Below are positions 18,398 to 29,418 of a DNA stretch of 64,000 bases, in pieces. Made by a program: the position numbers and the translations under genes. Below the pieces are notes generated by a model, which was given only the letters and a program-made list of their open reading frames with translations, made no database searches and had not been told where the DNA came from. The stretch's first letter is position 1; each line of letters begins with the position of its first letter. Source of the stretch: Variovorax sp. E3. Lineage in GTDB: Bacteria; Pseudomonadota; Gammaproteobacteria; Burkholderiales; Burkholderiaceae_C. The stretch is taken from positions 1 through 64,000 of the forward strand of contig NZ_MOWM01000012.1 in assembly GCF_016082275.1 (NCBI RefSeq), in the 5' to 3' direction.

Positions 18398-19456
18398 ATG
18401 ACCTCTGCACCCCTGCGCGCCGGCCTCGTCGGCTACGGTTTTGCCGGCCAAACCTTCCATGCACCCGTGCTGTCCGCCGTGCCGGGACTCGAACTGGCGG
18501 CGGTGGCGAGTTCGCAGCCGGACAAGGTCAATACGGACTGGCCGGGCGTGGCCGTGGTGCCCGACGTGGACACGCTGGTGGCCCGGTCGGACATCGATCT
18601 TGTCGTGGTTGCGACACCCAACGCCCAGCATTACCCGGTGGCCAGGGCGGCGCTGGAGGCCGGCAAGCACGTGGTGGTCGACAAGCCTTTCACCCTCGAC
18701 GTGGCGGAAGCCCGGGCGCTGGAGGCGTTGTCCAAGCGCAACAATCGCGTGCTGGCGGTCTACCAGAACCGCCGTTTCGACGCCGATTTCCTGACGCTCC
18801 AAGAGCTGCTGGCCGGCGGCGAGCTGGGCCGCCCGGTGTACATGGAGTCGCATTTCGACCGCTTCCGGCCCGAGGTGAAGGTGCGCTGGCGCGAGCAGGC
18901 GGTGCCGGGTTCGGGCCTGTGGGTGGACCTGGGCGCGCACCTGGTCGACCAGTCGATGCAGCTGTTCGGTCGGCCCGACACGATCCAGCTCGACACGGCG
19001 GTGCTGCGCGACGGCGCGGTGGTCGAGGACTACTCCCATGCCGTGCTGCGCTACGAAAGCGGACCGCATGCCCCGCTGCGGGTGGTGCTGCATTCGACCA
19101 CGCTGGCGGCCGAAGCCGCGCCGCGCTACATCGTGCACGGCACGCGCGGCAGCTACATCAAGCATGGCGTCGACACGCAGGAAGATGCGCTGCGTGCCGG
19201 GCAAAGGCCGCCAGCCGAAGGGTGGGGCGCCGATCCGCTCGACGGTGAACTCACGCTGGTCGGCAGCGACGGCACGCCGAGCAAGCGCCGCGTGCCCACG
19301 CGCGCCGGCAACTACGTCGACTACTACGCCGCGGTGCGCGACGCGATCCTGGGCAAAGGCCCGAACCCCGTGCCGCCCGAGCAGGCCGTCGCGCTGATGG
19401 AGCTGCTCGACCTGGGCCGCCAGAGCGCCCTCGAAGGCCGAGTCATCCGGGTCTGA
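18398..19456 (+). CDS. Gfo/Idh/MocA family NAD(P)-dependent oxidoreductase
   Basis: 352 residues. The Rossmann motif GLVGYGFAGQTFHAP is at the N-terminus and the catalytic-domain motif KHVVVDKPF (K in EKP position) at about 90. The family oxidises or reduces sugars and related polyols; YgjR/YhhX-like members are closest by look, but the substrate cannot be read from sequence. ATG 18398 follows ACAGG. The gene stands alone and ends against rho at a shared hairpin. Confidence 0.85.
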   Translation: MTSAPLRAGLVGYGFAGQTFHAPVLSAVPGLELAAVASSQPDKVNTDWPGVAVVPDVDTLVARSDIDLVVVATPNAQHYPVARAALEAGKHVVVDKPFTLDVAEARALEALSKRNNRVLAVYQNRRFDADFLTLQELLAGGELGRPVYMESHFDRFRPEVKVRWREQAVPGSGLWVDLGAHLVDQSMQLFGRPDTIQLDTAVLRDGAVVEDYSHAVLRYESGPHAPLRVVLHSTTLAAEAAPRYIVHGTRGSYIKHGVDTQEDALRAGQRPPAEGWGADPLDGELTLVGSDGTPSKRRVPTRAGNYVDYYAAVRDAILGKGPNPVPPEQAVALMELLDLGRQSALEGRVIRV

Positions 19457-19460
19457 AATG

Positions 19461-19497
19461 AAAAAAGCGCGCTGACCCAAAAGGGTCAACGCGCTTT
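19461..19497. terminator. Bidirectional intrinsic terminator between the oxidoreductase gene and rho
   Basis: AAAGCGCG and TGACCC (19464-19478) pair with GGGTCA and CGCGCTTT (19483-19497) around a 4-base AAAA loop, with one mismatch. On the minus strand the stem is followed by six T, so it is a strong terminator for rho; on the plus strand the T run is shorter. Confidence 0.88.
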
Positions 19498-19518
19498 CGC
19501 GGACAGAGCAGGTGGTGC

Positions 19519-20784
19519 TCAGCCGCCGCGACGCATCATGTCGAAGAACTCGACATTGGTCTTGGTCGCCTTCATGTTCTTGAGCATCAGCTCCATCGAC
19601 TCGATCTCGTCCATGTTGTACATGAGCTGACGCAGGATGCGGGTCTTTTGCAGGATCTCGGGGGCCAGCAGCAGTTCTTCGCGGCGGGTGCCGCTGCGGT
19701 TGAGCTGGATCGACGGGAACACGCGCTTTTCGTACAGGCGGCGGTCCAGGTGGATTTCGGAGTTGCCGGTGCCCTTGAACTCTTCGAAGATCACTTCGTC
19801 CATGCGGCTGCCGGTGTCGATCAGCGCGGTGCCGATGATGGTCAGCGAGCCGCCTTCTTCCACGTTGCGCGCCGCGCCCAGGAAACGCTTGGGGCGCTGC
19901 AGCGCGTTGGAGTCGACACCGCCGGTCAGCACCTTGCCCGACGAGGGCACGACGTTGTTGTAGGCGCGGGCCAGGCGGGTGATCGAGTCCAGCAGGATCA
20001 CCACGTCCTTCTTGAGCTCGACCAGGCGCTTGGCGCGCTCGATCACCATTTCGGCGACGTGCACGTGGCGCGCGGCGGGCTCGTCGAAGGTCGAGGCAAT
20101 GACCTCGCCCTTCACCGTGCGCTGCATTTCGGTCACTTCTTCAGGACGCTCGTCCACCAGCAGCACCATCATGTGCACGTCGGGGTAGTTGGCGCTGATG
20201 GCGTGGGCGATGTGCTGCATCATCACCGTCTTGCCGCTCTTGGGCGGCGCCACGAGCAGGGCGCGCTGGCCTTTGCCGATGGGGGCGATGATGTCGATGA
20301 TGCGGCCCGTGATGTTCTCTTCGCCCTTGATGCCGTCGCGCTCGAGCTTCATCTGCTCCTTGGGGAACAGCGGCGTCAGGTTTTCGAACATCACCTTGTG
20401 CTTGTTCTGCTCGGGCGGACCGTCGTTGACCTTGTCGAGCTTGGTCAGCGCGAAGTAGCGCTCGCCGTCCTTGGGCGTGCGCACTTCACCTTCGATCATG
20501 TCGCCGGTGTGCAGGTTGAAGCGGCGTACCTGGCTGGGCGAGATGTAGATGTCGTCCGTGCTGGCCGTGAAGCTGGTGTCGGGGCTGCGCAGGAAGCCGA
20601 AGCCGTCCGGCAGGATTTCGAGCACACCGTCGGCGAAGACCTGCTCGCCGGCCTTGGCGCGCTTCTTGATGATCGCGAACATCAGCTCCTGCTTGCGCAT
20701 GCGGCCGACGTTTTCGATCTCAAGCGCTTCAGCCTGCTTGAGGACTTCAGACACGTGGAGTGCCTTGAGTTCGTTTAAGTGCAT
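19519..20784 (-). CDS. rho: Transcription termination factor Rho
   Basis: 421 residues, full length. N-terminal helical domain [18 protein letters not shown], cold-shock-like RNA-binding domain with DGFGFLRS and [13 protein letters not shown] (about 60-90), P-loop APPKSGKT (about 180), Walker [18 protein letters not shown]-loop [10 protein letters not shown] and R-loop [19 protein letters not shown]. Hexameric RNA helicase that ends transcription. GAGGGG precedes the ATG. It lies downstream of trxA on the same strand, a gene order common in proteobacteria. Confidence 0.98.
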   Translation of the reverse strand: MHLNELKALHVSEVLKQAEALEIENVGRMRKQELMFAIIKKRAKAGEQVFADGVLEILPDGFGFLRSPDTSFTASTDDIYISPSQVRRFNLHTGDMIEGEVRTPKDGERYFALTKLDKVNDGPPEQNKHKVMFENLTPLFPKEQMKLERDGIKGEENITGRIIDIIAPIGKGQRALLVAPPKSGKTVMMQHIAHAISANYPDVHMMVLLVDERPEEVTEMQRTVKGEVIASTFDEPAARHVHVAEMVIERAKRLVELKKDVVILLDSITRLARAYNNVVPSSGKVLTGGVDSNALQRPKRFLGAARNVEEGGSLTIIGTALIDTGSRMDEVIFEEFKGTGNSEIHLDRRLYEKRVFPSIQLNRSGTRREELLLAPEILQKTRILRQLMYNMDEIESMELMLKNMKATKTNVEFFDMMRRGG

Positions 20785-20963
20785 GGAATGACCCCTCGCG
20801 GGGTAATCGAACGGAAAACGGGGGGAGGTTGAATGTGAAGCGAGAACTGCTTCACTAACCGGGGAACTCGAACCGGTTGCCTGAAAGGGCCGGTGATCTG
20901 TGGGAGATTATGACAGGAAAAACGCGCCGGCCAACGCATTGCGCGCTGGCCGGGTGAAATCGC

Positions 20964-21296
20964 TTACGCGAGTTGCTGGTCGATGAAGGCCGTGAGTTGC
21001 GCCTTGCTCATGGCGCCGACCTTGGTGGCGGCCAGTTGGCCGTCCTTGAACAGCATCAGCGTGGGGATGCCGCGGATGCCGAACTTGGCGGGGATGTCGC
21101 GGTTCTCGTCGACGTTGAGCTTGGCGATTTGCAGCTTGCCTTCGTAGGCGGTCGACACTTCGTCGAGGATCGGGGCGATCATCTTGCAGGGGCCGCACCA
21201 TTCGGCCCAGTAGTCGACCAGAACGGGCTGGCTGGACTTGAGCACGTCGGCCTCGAAGGAGGAATCGGAGATGTGTTTGATGAGTTCGCTGGCCAT
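20964..21296 (-). CDS. trxA: Thioredoxin 1
   Basis: 110 residues, classic thioredoxin: active site WCGPCKM at about 33-39, cis-proline in [13 protein letters not shown] (about 75). Cytosolic disulfide reductant. It is divergent from addB, with a 157-base gap, and precedes rho by 179 bases; that gap holds no gene that I can see. Confidence 0.97.
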   Translation of the reverse strand: MASELIKHISDSSFEADVLKSSQPVLVDYWAEWCGPCKMIAPILDEVSTAYEGKLQIAKLNVDENRDIPAKFGIRGIPTLMLFKDGQLAATKVGAMSKAQLTAFIDQQLA

Positions 21297-21453
21297 GTGA
21301 TGGGTCCTTGTGCGCAGAGAGTTTCGGTGCAGCTAAAGTGCAGGTCATTGTGACAGAAACCAAGGGGTGGCGTGCCATGCGGGGACGCTATGGCGGCGAT
21401 AGCCAAAGCCCTTGCGTGTCATGCCCCTGCGCTCTCAAAACCCTCGATAGAAC

Positions 21454-24099
21454 ATGAACGAAGGCCACCCCGTCCAGGCCCTGTGGTGCGATCCCGCCGA
21501 CGGCGTCGTCGCGCGGATCGTGCGCGCGCTCGCCGAACGCGAGCTGCACGCGGCCCGTACCGTGGTGCTGGTGCCCTATGCCCAGCTGATGGGCGTGGCG
21601 CGCGCCATGTGGGCCCGCTGCGGCAGCCCCGGCTTCGTGCCGCGCTTCGAGACCACGCACAACTGGGCCCGCAGCGCCGGCGGGTTCGTTCCCACCGGCT
21701 ACGACGTCGCGCACGACATGGCGCGCGACCTCGTCACGGCCCAGGCGCTGCTGTCGCAGTCCGGCTTCCATGCCGAGCGCTTCGCGCTGGCCGGCCGCGT
21801 GGTCGAACTGGCCTATCAACTGGTGCCGCTCGCGGCCGCCGTGGCGCCGCAGGAGCGCGTCGGCGACTGGGCCGCGCGCGCGGCGCAGGTGGCCGAGGCG
21901 GGCAGCGAGTCCGAATGGTTCCGCACCGAGAGCGCATTGATCCGCATCGCCGTCGCATGGGTCTCGACCTCCGGCTATGCCACCGATGTGCTGCAGCGCG
22001 AGAGCACGCGCGCGCAGGTCGATGCGCTGATCGTGCTCGAGGGCTTCCAGACCGACCCGCTCACGCAGGCGCTTTGCGCCTTGTGGGGCGACAGGGCACT
22101 GCATCTCTCGCTGGTACCGGCGAATACGCAGGTGGACGCCGCGGCCTCGCACGTCGCGCTCGACCCCGAGGACGAAGCCGAGCTCGCCGCCGCCTGCGTG
22201 CTGCGCCACCTGGCCGAAGACCGCGCGCCGGTCGCGCTGGTGGCGACCGATCGCGCGCTCACGCGCCGCATCAGCGCCCAGCTGAAGGCGCAGGGCATCG
22301 TCACCCACGACGAGACCGGATGGAAACTTTCGACCACACGCGCGGCCGCCGCATTGATGAGCGCGCTGCGCGCCTGTGCCCATGACGCCGGCAGCGACCA
22401 GGTGCTTGAATGGCTCAAGAGCGGCGCCGACGGCGACGCGCTGGCCGTTCAGTCGCTCGAGGCACGCCTGCGTCGCGAAGGCCTGCGCGACTGGTCGGCA
22501 TGGTGCGCATTGATCGCGCGCAGCGAGAAGCCGCAAGACGTCGCGATGCTGCCTTTCACCGAGGCCATCGAGGCGCGCCGCGCGCCGATGACCCGCTCGC
22601 GCCCCCTGGCCGAATGGCTGGGCGCGCTGCGCGAACTGCTGGAGGCCAGCGAGCAGTGGGAGCCGCTCAGCGAGGACATGGCCGGCGGCAAGGTCATCGC
22701 CGCGCTGTGGCTCGATGCCGGCGCACACGGCGACGACGAAGAATTCCCCGGCGGCCGCCACACGCTCGCCGAATTCACCGCCTGGGTCCGCGACGTGCTC
22801 GAAGACGCGAGCTTCGTGCCGCCCGCCGGCGACCAGGCCCCCAAGGTCATCGTGCTGCCGCTCTACCAATTGCTGGGCCGCGCGTTCGGTGCGGTGGTGA
22901 TTCCCGGTTGCGACGACCGCCGCCTGCCCGCGTCGCCCGAGCCGCCCGGCAACTGGAGCGCCGCGCAGCGCGCCGACCTGGGCTTGCCCTCGCGCGAAAC
23001 GCTCGAAGCCGCGCAGCGTGCCGCCTGGGCCGCGGCCCTGCACAACCCCTCGTGCGAACTGCTGTGGCGCCAGTCCGACGCCAGCGGCGAACCGGTGCGT
23101 CCGAGCCCGCTGGTGCAGGCGCTGCAGCTCGATCACGTCCTGCAGCCCGCCACCGATCCGCGTTCCCCGCGCGAGGTCGCCGTGCAGCCGACCGACTGCC
23201 CGAAGCCTTCGGGCGCGCTGCTGCCGCTGCAGAACATCTCGACCAGCGTGTACGAAGACCTGCGCCGCTGTCCCTATCGCTTCTTCGCGCTGCGCCAACT
23301 CGGCCTGCGCAGCGCCGACGAGCTCGATGCCGAGATCGACAAGCGCGACTTCGGCAACTGGCTGCACGCGGTGCTCGGCCACTTCCACGAGGCGCTGCTC
23401 GAAACCCCGACGCAAGACGCGCAGGAGCGCGCCGCGCTCATCGAAGACGCGTCCCGGCGCGCCACGCAAGAGCTCGGCCTGTCCGACGCGGAGTTTTTGC
23501 CCTTTGCTGCCGCATGGCCCGCCGTGCGCGACGGCTATCTCCAATGGCTCACGGGGCACGAGGCCGGTGGCGCCGTCTTCGTCGAGGCCGAGCCCTGGAA
23601 GGAGCAGCCGCTGGGCGACTTGCGCCTGATCGGCCGGCTCGACCGCATCGACCGCATGCCCGACGGGCAGGCCTTCGTGATCGACTACAAGACCGAGTCC
23701 GCCTCCGTCAGCAAGGAGCGCGTGAAAGACCCGACCGAAGACACGCAGCTGGCCTTCTACGCAGCCCTGGTGGCCGACGACACCTTGCGCGCGGCCTACG
23801 TGAACGTGGGCGAAAAATCGTCCGGCACGCAGACCGTCGAGCAGCCTTCCGTGGTGGAGGCGCGCGACGCGCTCGTGGCCGGCATCATCAGCGACTTCAC
23901 GCGCATCGCGCAGGGCGCGGCGCTGCCGCCATTGGGGGAGGGCGCCGTCTGCGACTACTGCGCAGCGCGCGGCCTCTGTCGCAAGGACTTCTGGAGCGAC
24001 GAGGCCCCCCGGCTTGCCACTGCGTGTGCTTCGCCACCCCCCGAGGGGGAGGCACCTGCGCCTTGGGGCGGCCCGGCGGTCGGAGGTGATACGAAGTGA
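21454..24099 (+). CDS. addB: AddB-like nuclease subunit of the AddAB recombination complex
   Basis: 881 residues. The C-terminal part is a RecB-family nuclease: VIDYKTE at about 744 and a probable Fe-S cluster from one Cys in LRRCPYRFF (about 606) and CDYCAARGLC (about 833-842), the 1+3 cysteine layout known in AddB. The N-terminal half is a degenerate UvrD-like helicase with no Walker A, as expected for proteobacterial AddB. With AddA it resects double-strand breaks for RecA. The stop overlaps the GTG start of addA. Last 30 residues are rich in Pro and Gly and probably not conserved. Confidence 0.88.
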   Translation: MNEGHPVQALWCDPADGVVARIVRALAERELHAARTVVLVPYAQLMGVARAMWARCGSPGFVPRFETTHNWARSAGGFVPTGYDVAHDMARDLVTAQALLSQSGFHAERFALAGRVVELAYQLVPLAAAVAPQERVGDWAARAAQVAEAGSESEWFRTESALIRIAVAWVSTSGYATDVLQRESTRAQVDALIVLEGFQTDPLTQALCALWGDRALHLSLVPANTQVDAAASHVALDPEDEAELAAACVLRHLAEDRAPVALVATDRALTRRISAQLKAQGIVTHDETGWKLSTTRAAAALMSALRACAHDAGSDQVLEWLKSGADGDALAVQSLEARLRREGLRDWSAWCALIARSEKPQDVAMLPFTEAIEARRAPMTRSRPLAEWLGALRELLEASEQWEPLSEDMAGGKVIAALWLDAGAHGDDEEFPGGRHTLAEFTAWVRDVLEDASFVPPAGDQAPKVIVLPLYQLLGRAFGAVVIPGCDDRRLPASPEPPGNWSAAQRADLGLPSRETLEAAQRAAWAAALHNPSCELLWRQSDASGEPVRPSPLVQALQLDHVLQPATDPRSPREVAVQPTDCPKPSGALLPLQNISTSVYEDLRRCPYRFFALRQLGLRSADELDAEIDKRDFGNWLHAVLGHFHEALLETPTQDAQERAALIEDASRRATQELGLSDAEFLPFAAAWPAVRDGYLQWLTGHEAGGAVFVEAEPWKEQPLGDLRLIGRLDRIDRMPDGQAFVIDYKTESASVSKERVKDPTEDTQLAFYAALVADDTLRAAYVNVGEKSSGTQTVEQPSVVEARDALVAGIISDFTRIAQGAALPPLGEGAVCDYCAARGLCRKDFWSDEAPRLATACASPPPEGEAPAPWGGPAVGGDTK

Positions 24100-27000
24100 G
24101 CGGCGCAGCTACGAACACAACGGCCGGCACGTCACGCGCGAGGCTTTCTACGTCGTCGCGTGCGATCCGCGCCGCTCGGTCGCGGTCGAAGCCTGCGCGG
24201 GCGCGGGCAAGACCTGGATGCTGGTGTCGCGCATCCTGCGCGCGCTGCTCGAAGAAGGCGATTCCGCCTGCGAGCCGCACGAGATCCTGGCCATCACCTT
24301 CACGAAGAAGGCGGCCGGCGAAATGCGCGAGCGGCTCGACCAGTGGCTCGAGGATTTCGCCGAGCGCACGCCGGAGGAACTGGTCGCCCAGCTCGTGATG
24401 CGCGGCGTCGAGCCCGCCGCCGCGCTGGCCGCGGTGCCGCGCCTGAAGGGGCTCTACCGGCGTCTGCTCGAAGGCGGCCGGCCGGTGCAGTTCCGAACCT
24501 TCCACGCCTGGTTCGCGGGCTTGTTGCGCAATGCGCCGCTGGCGGTGCTGCGCGAGCTGGGCCTGCCGTCGAACTACGAACTGCTCGAAGACGATGCCGA
24601 GGCGCGCAGCCACACCTGGCGCCCGTTCTTCGAAGCCGTGACCGCCGACAGGAGCGCGCTGGCCGACTACTACGCCGTCGTCGCCACGCACGGCCGTTCG
24701 CAGACCGCCAAGGCCCTGAGCGAGGCGCTGTCCAAGCGCGTCGAGTTCTCGCTGGCCGATGCGGAAAACGCCGTGCAGCACTTCAGCGCGTTCTATCCCG
24801 CGCTCGAAGGGCTGGACGAGCCGACCGACGCCTTGCGCGGCGGTGCCGTGCGCCAGCGCTGGCTCGACCGCGCGGCCGCGCTGGGCAAGGAGGCCAACAA
24901 GACGCCGCAAAAGGCCGCCGAAGCCATCATCGACGTGTTCGGCACGGGCGAGCCCGAAGCCGGCGCGTTGCCGGCCGCGCTGGCGCACCTGCGCAAGAAC
25001 TTCTTCGTCGCCACCGAAGACCGCCTCAACAAGAACCTGCAGAAATTCCCCGCCGCCCAGGAGGCCGAGTCCGAACTGCAGGTGCTGTGCGGCGCGCAGG
25101 CGCAGCACGCGGCGTGGCTTTACCAGCAGCGCATGACGCGGCTCACGCGCATCCTCATCGCGGCCTTCGCCGACGTGAAGCGCGCGCACGGCTGGGTCGA
25201 CATGAACGACGTCGAACAGGCCGCGCAGCTGCTGCTCGGGCAATCGGCGCTCTCGGGCTGGGTGCAGGAGCGGCTCGACGCGCGCATCGCGCACTTGCTG
25301 ATCGACGAATTCCAGGACACCAACCCGCTGCAGTGGCAGGCCCTGTACGGCTGGCTCAGCGCCTACACCGGCGCGCAGGGCAGGGCGCCGCGCGTGTTCA
25401 TCGTGGGCGACCCCAAGCAGAGCATCTACCGCTTTCGCCGCGCCGAGCCGCAGGTGTTCATCGCCGCCAAGAAGTTCGTGCGCGAAGGCCTCGACGGCGA
25501 ACTGCTGAACTGCGACCACACCCACCGCAACGCGCGCGCCGTGGTCGGGCTCGTCAACTCGGCGATGCTGGCCGCGCAGGAGGCCGGCGAGTTCGACGGC
25601 TACCGCGCCCACACCACCGAGCGCGGCGACGACGGCGAACTGCTCAAGCTTCCGGCCATCGACCGCGATGCACTCGGCGCCGCCGAAGCCGCTCCGGCCG
25701 ACGACGGCATGCTGCACTGGCGCGACAGCCTCGTCACGCCGCGCGTGCTGCCCGAAGAGCAACTGCTGCAGAAAGAATGCGAACAGGCCGCGCAGTGGGT
25801 CGCGCAACGCATCGCCGACGGCACGCCGCCCAAGCAGATCATGGTGCTGGCGCGCCGCCGCAGCCGCCTGTCCGCCATGCAGGACGCGCTGCGCCAGCGT
25901 CATATTCCCGTGCAGCAGCCCGAGAAGAACGAGCTGCACGACGCGCCCGAAGTGCAGGACGTGGTCGCGCTGATCGACGCGCTCGTGTCGCCCGCGCACG
26001 ACCTGTCGCTGGCGCGCGCGCTGAAGTCGCCGGTGTTCGGCATCGGAGACGAAGCGCTGGTGCAACTGGCGTTGCGCCAGCGCGAGCGAGGCATGGTGAG
26101 CTGGTTCGCCTTGATCCAGAAGGACGAGAGCCTGCCGCCCGAGCTGGTCGAGGCCGGTGTCAAGCTGCGCAAGTGGCAGCGCCTGCTCATGACGCTGCCG
26201 CCGCACGACGCGCTCGACGCGATCTTCAACGACGGCGACCTGCTCGCGAAGTTCGGCGCCGCCGTGCCCGCGCCGATGCGCCAGAGTGCGCTGGCCAATC
26301 TGCGCGGCGTGCTGACGGCTTCGCTCGACATCGACGGTGCGCGCTTTGCCACGCCTTATGCGCTGGTGCGTTCGCTGCGCGCCGGCGGGGTGCGGGCACC
26401 GTCCGTTGCCGCGCCTGACGCGGTGCAATTGCTGACCGTGCACGGCGCCAAGGGCCTCGAGGCCGACACCGTGCTCATGCTCGATTGCGATGCCCCACCG
26501 CCGCGCGCCCAGACCATGGGCGTGCTGGTCGAGTGGAAGGGCAGCGACAGCGCGCCGACACGCTTCGTGTTCCTGGCGAGCGAGAAGACGCCGCCGGCCT
26601 GCGCGGCGTCGCTGCTCGAAGAAGAGCAGCGCGCACGCCATCGCGAAGAGCTCAACGGCCTCTACGTCGCGACCACGCGGGCGCGCGAGCGGCTGGTGCT
26701 GTCGTCGGTGCGTCCGGCGCGAGCCAACGAAGGCAGCTGGTGGGCGCGGCTGGAGCCGCTGTGTGAAGCCACGGAAGCCGACGAGCCGCTGGTCGCCCTG
26801 CCGACCGAAGCGGGCGCGGGATCGGGCAGCTTCTCGATGAAGCGCATGCCCGCGGCGCCTGCGCCTGTGTCGGTCGAGCCACCCTCTACCAAGAAAGCGC
26901 CCGACACCACCGTCGACGCGCGCGCCGCCGCCTTCGGCCAGGCCATGCACCGGCTGCTCGAATGGGCCGTGCCGGGCGAGCCGCTGCCCGCGGCCCACGT

Positions 27001-27364
27001 ACGCGCCGCGGCACGCGAATTCATGCTCGATGCGCAGCAGGCGCGCGGCGCCGCCGCGCTGGCCCAGCGCATCCGCGCGGGCCAGGGCGCCTGGGTGTGG
27101 GACGATCGCAGGGTCGACTGGCATGGCAATGAAGTCACGCTGGTGCATGAAGGCGAGACCTTGCGCATCGACCGTCTGGTGCGAGAGCGCGACGGCGGCG
27201 CCTGGTGGATCCTCGACTACAAATCCGCGGCGCGCCCCGAGAGGGACGCCGCGCTGATCGCACAGATGCAGCGCTACCGCGCCGCAGTGCAACATGCCTA
27301 TCCCGGTGCCACGGTGCGCGTCGCGTTCCTGACCGGGCAGGGCGAACTGGTAAATCTCGAATGA
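24096..27364 (+). CDS. addA: AddA-like helicase-nuclease (frame break near the start)
   Basis: About 1089 residues. UvrD-type motifs: Walker A ACAGAGKT (about 35), TFTKKAAGEM, HLLIDEFQDTNPLQW (about 400), GDPKQSIYRFRRAE, LTVHGAKGLEAD (about 780) and LYVATTRARERLVL; C-terminal nuclease motif ILDYKSAARPE (about 1040). I place the start at GTG 24096 because GGAGG lies 9 bases ahead and GTGA overlaps the addB stop. That start is one base out of frame with the helicase; a base lost near 24111 would give MSGAAYEHNGRHVTREAF. An in-frame GTG at 24086 exists but has no ribosome site. Partner of AddB in break repair. Confidence 0.88.
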
Positions 27365-28597
27365 ATGTTTCTCCTGCCGTTGCCGTGATCGGCGGCGGAC
27401 CCGCCGGCCTGATGGCGGCCGAAGTGCTGAGCGCGTCCGGCGCGCAAGTGCATGTGTACGACGCGATGCCCTCGGTGGGCCGCAAGTTTCTGTTGGCCGG
27501 GCGCGGTGGCTTGAACCTCACGCACTCGGAGCCCTTCGATGTGTTCGTGACCCGCTTCGGCGAGCGCCGCGCGCAGCTGGAGCCCATGCTCGCGGAGTTC
27601 GGCCCGCAGCAGGCGCGCGAGTGGGCGGCCGGGCTGGGCATCGAGACTTTCGTCGGTACGTCGGGCCGCGTGTTCCCGACCGACATGAAGGCCGCGCCGC
27701 TGCTGCGCGCGTGGCTGCATCGGCTGCGCGCGGCGGGCGTGCAGTTTCATATGCGGCATCGCTGGCTCGGCGACGGGGCGCTCGACGTGGGCGCATTGCG
27801 GTTTGCAACGCCGGCCGGCGAGGTCGTCGCGAAGGCCGACGCGTGGTGCTGGCGCTGGGTGGCGCGAGCTGGGCCCGCCTGGGCTCGGACGGCGCGTGGG
27901 CGCCATGCTGCAGGCCAAGGGCGTGGACGTGGCGCCGCTGCTGCCAGCCAATAGCGGCTTCGACGGCGCGGGGTGGAGCGAGCATTTTTCAAGCCGCTTC
28001 GCCGGACAGCCCTTCAAGTCGGTCGCGATCTCGTTCACTGATAGCCAGGGGCGTCACTTTGCGCGCAAGGGCGAGTTCGTTGCGACGGCCACGGGCATCG
28101 AAGGCAGCCTGGTCTATGCGGCGTCGGCGCTGCTGCGTGACGAGATTGCCGCGAACGGCAGCGCGACGCTGTTGCTCGACCTGCTGCCCGACCGCAGTGC
28201 CGAGCAGGTGCTCGCGGCGGTGAAGCATCCGCGTGGCGCGCGTTCGTTGAGCAGCCACCTCAAGAGCCGCCTCGGCATCGAAGGCATCAAGGCGGGCGTG
28301 CTGCACGAAGCGTTGAGCAAGGACGCGATGCAGGACCCTGTGCAACTGGCAGCCACGATCAAGGCCGTGCCGCTGAAGCTGGTCGCGACGCGGCCTGTCG
28401 ACGAGGCGATCAGCACGGCAGGCGGCGTGCGCTTCGACGCGCTGGATTCGTCGCTGATGGCGAGTGCGCTGCCCGGTGTGTTCGCGGCGGGCGAGATGCT
28501 GGATTGGGAGGCGCCGACCGGCGGTTATCTGCTCACGGCGTCGATGGCGAGCGGTGCGGCTGCGGCGCGGGGCGCTATTCAGCGGCTGGGGTTGTAA
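27361..28597 (+). CDS. BaiN/HI0933-like FAD-dependent flavoprotein (two frame breaks)
   Basis: About 412 residues. N-terminal FAD motif VIGGGPAGLMAAEVLS, then GRKFLLAGRGGLNLTHSE, which is typical of this family, and the C-terminal PGVFAAGEMLDWEAPTGGYLLTASMASG. Two one-base gaps near 27843 and 27903 interrupt the sequence VVLALGGASWARLGSDGAWAP, which is read correctly only in a third frame between them. ATG 27361 overlaps the addA stop as ATGA. Substrate unknown; family members are annotated as NAD(P)/FAD oxidoreductases. The 3' end overlaps the convergent GNAT gene by 23 bases. Confidence 0.82.
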
Positions 28598-29045
28598 CGC
28601 CAGGCCCGGTGCGCGGCTGCTGCTCCTCGGGCCAGAAGAACACCAGTTCGGGGTCGCCCTCGTCGAGGTTGTCGATGTGGCCGCTTTCCCTGAATCCGGC
28701 CCGTTTCAGCAGCGATTGCATCGCCTGGTTGGACCTGTTCGTGGAGGTGAAGAGCTTGGGCCGATCGCAGATCGATTGCAGATGCGCGATGAGCTTCAGC
28801 CCGAGCCCGTGGCGGCGAAACTTTTCGCCGACCATCAGCATTTCGATGAAGCCCGCGTCGAAGAAGTGGTGGTGCAGGACGCCGTAGGCGGCTGGCTCGC
28901 CATCCACGTGGACGACGTGGCAGAACCTGTCGTCGATCCAGCCCTTGATCTGCGCGGCGCGGTGGTCATCGTGCGCGGCCACCGTATCCAGGCGTATCAG
29001 CGCTTCGAGATCGCCGATGTTGGCGAGCCGGATGTGCAGGGTCAT
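28575..29045 (-). CDS. GNAT family N-acetyltransferase
   Basis: 156 residues. Acetyl-CoA fold with the pyrophosphate loop EKFRRHGLGLKLIAHL at about 75-92 and the later SNQAMQSLLKRAGF motif, followed by a C-terminal tail of about 25 residues. Substrate unknown. I start at ATG 29045 (MTLHIRLANIGD); a longer frame upstream has no domain content. Its 3' end overlaps the flavoprotein gene on the other strand. The region upstream holds the 4.5S RNA, which is read in the same direction. Confidence 0.78.
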   Translation of the reverse strand: MTLHIRLANIGDLEALIRLDTVAAHDDHRAAQIKGWIDDRFCHVVHVDGEPAAYGVLHHHFFDAGFIEMLMVGEKFRRHGLGLKLIAHLQSICDRPKLFTSTNRSNQAMQSLLKRAGFRESGHIDNLDEGDPELVFFWPEEQQPRTGPGVTTPAAE

Positions 29046-29142
29046 GGCTGATTGCGTGAGGTCTGGCGTCCGGGGCTGGCGGTGGCCCCTCAGACGCAGC
29101 GCGTGAGTCCTCTGGATGGAACTCACGGCTTCTTGATGTTAG

Positions 29143-29243
29143 GTTGACGAGCCTTACCCCTGGCACTGACTACGCAGTTAGGGCTGCTTGGTTCCCCACC
29201 TGACCCGGTTGGCCACTTCACCATGCAGGGAGGCCCGTCAGCG
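29143..29243 (-). ncRNA. ffs: Signal recognition particle RNA (4.5S, small type)
   Basis: On the minus strand the stretch from about 29243 to 29143 contains the conserved apex GGTCAGGTGGGGAACC followed by AAGCAGCC, the Ffh-binding hairpin of SRP RNA with its asymmetric loop. Its ends pair: TGACG near 29240 with CGTCA near 29145, then GGCC/GGCT and CCCTG/CAGGG, giving the long rod of the small bacterial SRP RNA. It targets ribosomes with Ffh and FtsY. Position beside dnaX is common. Ends are estimates within a few bases. Confidence 0.9.
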
Positions 29244-29246
29244 CTT

Positions 29247-29253
29247 ATTGTAA
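29247..29253 (-). promoter_or_regulatory. ffs: -10 element of the SRP RNA gene
   Basis: On the minus strand TTACAAT occurs about 6 bases before the inferred 5' end of the RNA, matching an extended -10. A clear -35 is not visible in the G-rich sequence upstream. Confidence 0.55.
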
Positions 29254-29418
29254 CCCCCCAGGATGCGCGCACTTCGTGTCGCTTCTCCTTCCCCCCTGCT
29301 GGGGGCGACACCGGAGGCCCGGCGGAGCCGGTTCCTCGGTGTCCCTGGAAGGGACGGGGCTTTTTTTGATTGCAGGGGCAAGGCGGGAGGGGCCTCCGCG
29401 CCTTTTAGAATGCCCGCA

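Noticed and set aside
23897..27295. An 1132-codon open frame antisense to addA
   Set aside because: It is the mirror of a gene with clear helicase motifs in high-GC DNA; its translation is low-complexity Arg/Gly/His-rich with no domains.
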